Source of the DNA: Heloderma charlesbogerti
Taxonomy: Eukaryota; Chordata; Lepidosauria; Squamata; Helodermatidae
DNA: 64,000 nt
Assembly: GCA_026122225.1 (NCBI GenBank)
Contig: JANEZZ010001857.1
Coordinates: 62,001 to 126,000 of the forward strand
Reading direction: 5' to 3'
Part shown: positions 61,150 through 64,000 of the stretch, piece by piece
Layout of the letters: each line of letters opens with the position of its first letter
How positions within the stretch are numbered: the stretch's first letter is position 1
The notes under the pieces: model-generated
Databases searched by the model: none
The model's input: the letters and a program-made list of their open reading frames with translations, nothing else
What the model was told of the DNA's origin: nothing
Program-made: the position numbers and the translations under genes

Positions 61150-64000
61150 TATTTTAATAAACACACATCAAGAAGTGATTTGCTTGTGTAAATGGACCAC
61201 TGCTCATATTACCAGTAAAAAGTTCCGTATCTCTTCACATCAGATGCTTTTTGGTGCAATTTGAGTGCAGTGAAAGTTATTCTCTGAATTTCACCTTTTG
61301 TTTGTTGTTAAAGTGAAGATGCTAGTCCTCATGGAAATGGTGGGACAATTTGAAAACATGCTCCATGTTCTTGCTATGTTGTTTGTTTGTTTTCTTTTAA
61401 GGTAGAGTGGGGGAGGGATTAGATAAATACATGGAGAATAGGTTACTGTATCACTACATGTACTGGTAATGAGAAAATTTGTCCTACACAAGCTTAGTTC
61501 ATTAGTGGCTCAGATATTAAACAAAAAAATCCAGTGCAATGCAGCCAGTTAAGATCAGTGTTTCTCCTAAACAGCTCGTAGAATCTTAGAGTCAAGATCA
61601 TCTCCCTGACAACTAACCAAATCTTTCAAGCATATCCGTTACGGATTTTTGGATGGGCATATTGCAAGTTCTGGTATGTCTGACAGATGTTAGCAACGGT
61701 GCCATCCCAAAGGTGCTTTATTTTTTTAAGGTATAAACCACAGGATGCAAGCTGATACAATACTGTGCTCAAGGAATTAAGATTCTAGTCCTCATGGAAA
61801 CTGCAGAAAAATCTTGACAGTGAGCACAGTATTTGCAGGGGATGGGCGATAATTTTGCTAGGCAATAAATACATAGCTTGTAATTGTTTTGGGATGTTTG
61901 TTTCTTTACCGTCAAGGCTCTTAATTAGGAGAATGGTAACATTCTCTTGCAAATGTTAACAATTGTACATGAATGTTGCGAATGTACAAGCTGGTAGCTC
62001 GTACCTTGGCCTGGTTGGGTTTCCTTTGGCCCAACAGGAGATGTAGTACAGACAGTGCAGATTTGCAAGTCAAGAGCCATTTCCTCCAATATTATGACCC
62101 AGCAAAAGGGCTGTATAGTGAAGCACTGGACACATCGATGCTTCCCAAGGGGCGTGAGGTTGGGGTGGGGGGAGAGAAAGAGAGCAGCCCCTGCCTCTCA
62201 TCTTTGAGCTGATCTGTAATTGGGCAGCCCTCCCTCCAGCTGCCTTTCACACCCAAGCCTACCCCCACCTCCCTGCTCCCCAGCCCAATTGTATCAGTGT
62301 CTCTGGCAGTCAGGGAGGGCAAACAATGGGAATTAGTAATAGCCCAGGCTGTCCCCCTTCAGCAGAACCAGCGTGCAGGGCCAGTGGTTGGCAAAGTTAG
62401 AAGCAAGCGGAATTGAGGGGGGCAAAAGATTGGGCAGGGGAGGGTATAAACGGGGTGGGGGGATGGTTATAGCATAGTGCAAAAAGTTTAGGCCAAAGAA
62501 GAATACATACATACATACATACATACATATGGGGGTGGTCCTCATTGAATCTGAAGAGCCCCCTACTTGCCCCTATGGAATTACCTGCCTACTATCCTGC
62601 TTCTTAAACATCCAGTGGAAACTTTTTTGGGAGGGGGATTTTGGTGTGTTTTGTTCTTTGTTTTTAAAAATTGAGTGGATTTTGAATGCTATTTTCTGCC
62701 AACCTGCTAAATTTTGGGGGATGTCACCACGGAACCTCTGGTTGGTCTTAGGGCTGTTTCTGCAAGGTTGGGGTAAGTGACTTTTAAAAATAAATAAATA
62801 AATCTAATCTTCTTACTGTTCTCAGTGTGGTGTGTGTGTATCCATTCATCCATCTATCTTTGTATGTGTGCCTTTATATTGATGCTATGTTCACTTGACT
62901 GCTGTTTCTCCCTTATGCGGGGAGATTGGACCACTACAGGACTTGGGGAAGGAGGCCAAGCGAAATCACTGATGATAACGGTGAATGGTGAGATTCTGGG
63001 AGTCAAAGGAGCCCCCCCCCCCAATTCATTGCAAAACTTTAGGGGGATGCTCAGTTCTTCCAATTCTCCCTCCCTCAGCCGTCCAGTTTCAAGGCACGTT
63101 TGATCTCAGTTCATCCATCGGCACTGGGCACTGCCAAAATTGGATATTTGTGTGATTCCAAACTACTTCCAATGTTCTAGTGGGTTAAGGGCTTGAGATG
63201 TTGATTACTGGGGTAGGGGTGGGGGTTGCGATGTTGTAACTGGGAGGGGGTTGACAGGGGGAGATAGGTTCTTCAGTACAAGAGGCAATGGAATGGGTTG
63301 AAGGAACTGGGACAGGGCTTAGGGTGAAGGGTGTAACACAGTTTCATGTTTTCTTGTCTTAATTTTGCTTTCTAATGGGTGAACCAGCTTGGTGCTTATA
63401 AGGTTGCATGGGCTAAAAAAACAGATGAATAAAAGATGTACATTTTGCATCTTTAAAAGTCCCATCCTTAAAGACAGCCTAAAAATAATTTTGCATTAAT
63501 TGTGACAAAGTGAAACAAAAACTGGTTGACATCCCAGCAGAGGAAGCAGTGTGTTTATTCCCCCTTCATGTAAAACCGAGAACTAGAAATTGGGGGAGTG
63601 TTTGTGGATGGGATGGAGTTACCTTGGCCTCCAGAGGTTTCTTCTCCCTCAAGTTCCAGAATGGGATTTCTGTGTCTCTCAGATGGCTCACAATACAATT
63701 TCAGTTAGAGTTTGGTGCTGTAGAATTGTGAAGGCAATAATACATTTTATTGCATTGCTCACAGACTGAACGTGGATGTTCATGTGTGTGCGCTTATCTT
63801 GCTACCCAGAGAAAGTTGTGCGTCCATTTTTGGTTGTGTGCATTCCGTTCACAAATGTGTTTTAATATTCTATCAACTGGGATATGTAATCTGTTCTCGT
63901 CTTGTTTACTTGGTTTAAACTCCAGTGTATCTCAACCTAACACAAAGGCATCACTTTTGTGATTCTGGACTGGATTCTGCCTTAATACTGGAAGCAGCAT
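61150..64000. other. Repeat-poor 3' flank, possibly the 3' UTR of a downstream gene
   Basis: Nearly 3 kb with only a (CATA)n run (62502-62529) and G-rich tracts, unlike the transposon-dense DNA before it. In mammals SLC27A3 is followed by GATAD2B on the opposite strand, so a minus-strand 3' UTR is possible. No coding sequence supports this. Confidence 0.3.
62502..62529. repeat. (CATA)n microsatellite
   Basis: About seven ACAT units. Confidence 0.95.

Overview
The window reads as nuclear DNA of a squamate reptile (lizard or snake). The grounds are intron-rich vertebrate genes, several RTE/BovB LINE copies, CR1 and L2 LINE fragments, tRNA-derived SINEs and large pyrimidine microsatellites. The species cannot be named from sequence alone. 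No bacterial features, operons or CRISPR arrays are present.

Two protein-coding genes are recognisable, both on the + strand. (1) 4674-23680 holds the last eight coding exons of INTS3 (Integrator complex subunit 3, also SOSS-A). They encode the C-terminal 271 residues and the stop, followed by a 3' UTR with poly(A) signals at 24122 and 24785. The 5' part of the gene lies outside the window. (2) 36130-53055 holds a complete ten-exon SLC27A3 (FATP3/ACSVL3, very-long-chain acyl-CoA synthetase) encoding 619 aa, with a GC-rich first exon in a CpG island. All splice sites follow GT-AG, the phases agree across every junction, and both reading frames are continuous. The order INTS3-SLC27A3 matches the mammalian 1q21 neighbourhood, where GATAD2B comes next on the opposite strand. 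The repeat-poor last 3 kb might therefore be its 3' UTR or flank, but no coding exon is visible there.

The rest is introns and intergenic DNA packed with transposable elements. 1-4673 is INTS3 intron with a BovB copy nested in an L2-like repeat. 6553-16317 is a large INTS3 intron with a 600-bp microsatellite, an L2 fragment and a 3.2-kb BovB copy bounded by a perfect 11-bp target-site duplication. 24130-35860 is intergenic and includes a second type of non-LTR retrotransposon with a perfect 10-bp target-site duplication. 36605-52878 is SLC27A3 introns, with a 400-bp solo-LTR-like element and a tandem array of a 156-bp unit. 53056-64000 is 3' flank.

The most unusual structure is that array at 43068-43950: five complete units and one truncated unit, each fusing a 5S rRNA-derived segment (with the whole internal Pol III promoter) to a CR1-type LINE 3' tail. 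It looks like a 5S-derived SINE amplified head-to-tail inside an intron. Other notable signals are two hammerhead-like motifs (one between long inverted repeats), a foldback element near 56 kb, at least fourteen copies of a short hairpin (MITE-like) repeat, and several unclassified dispersed families. All assignments are from reading the sequence and recalled family features; none were database-checked.
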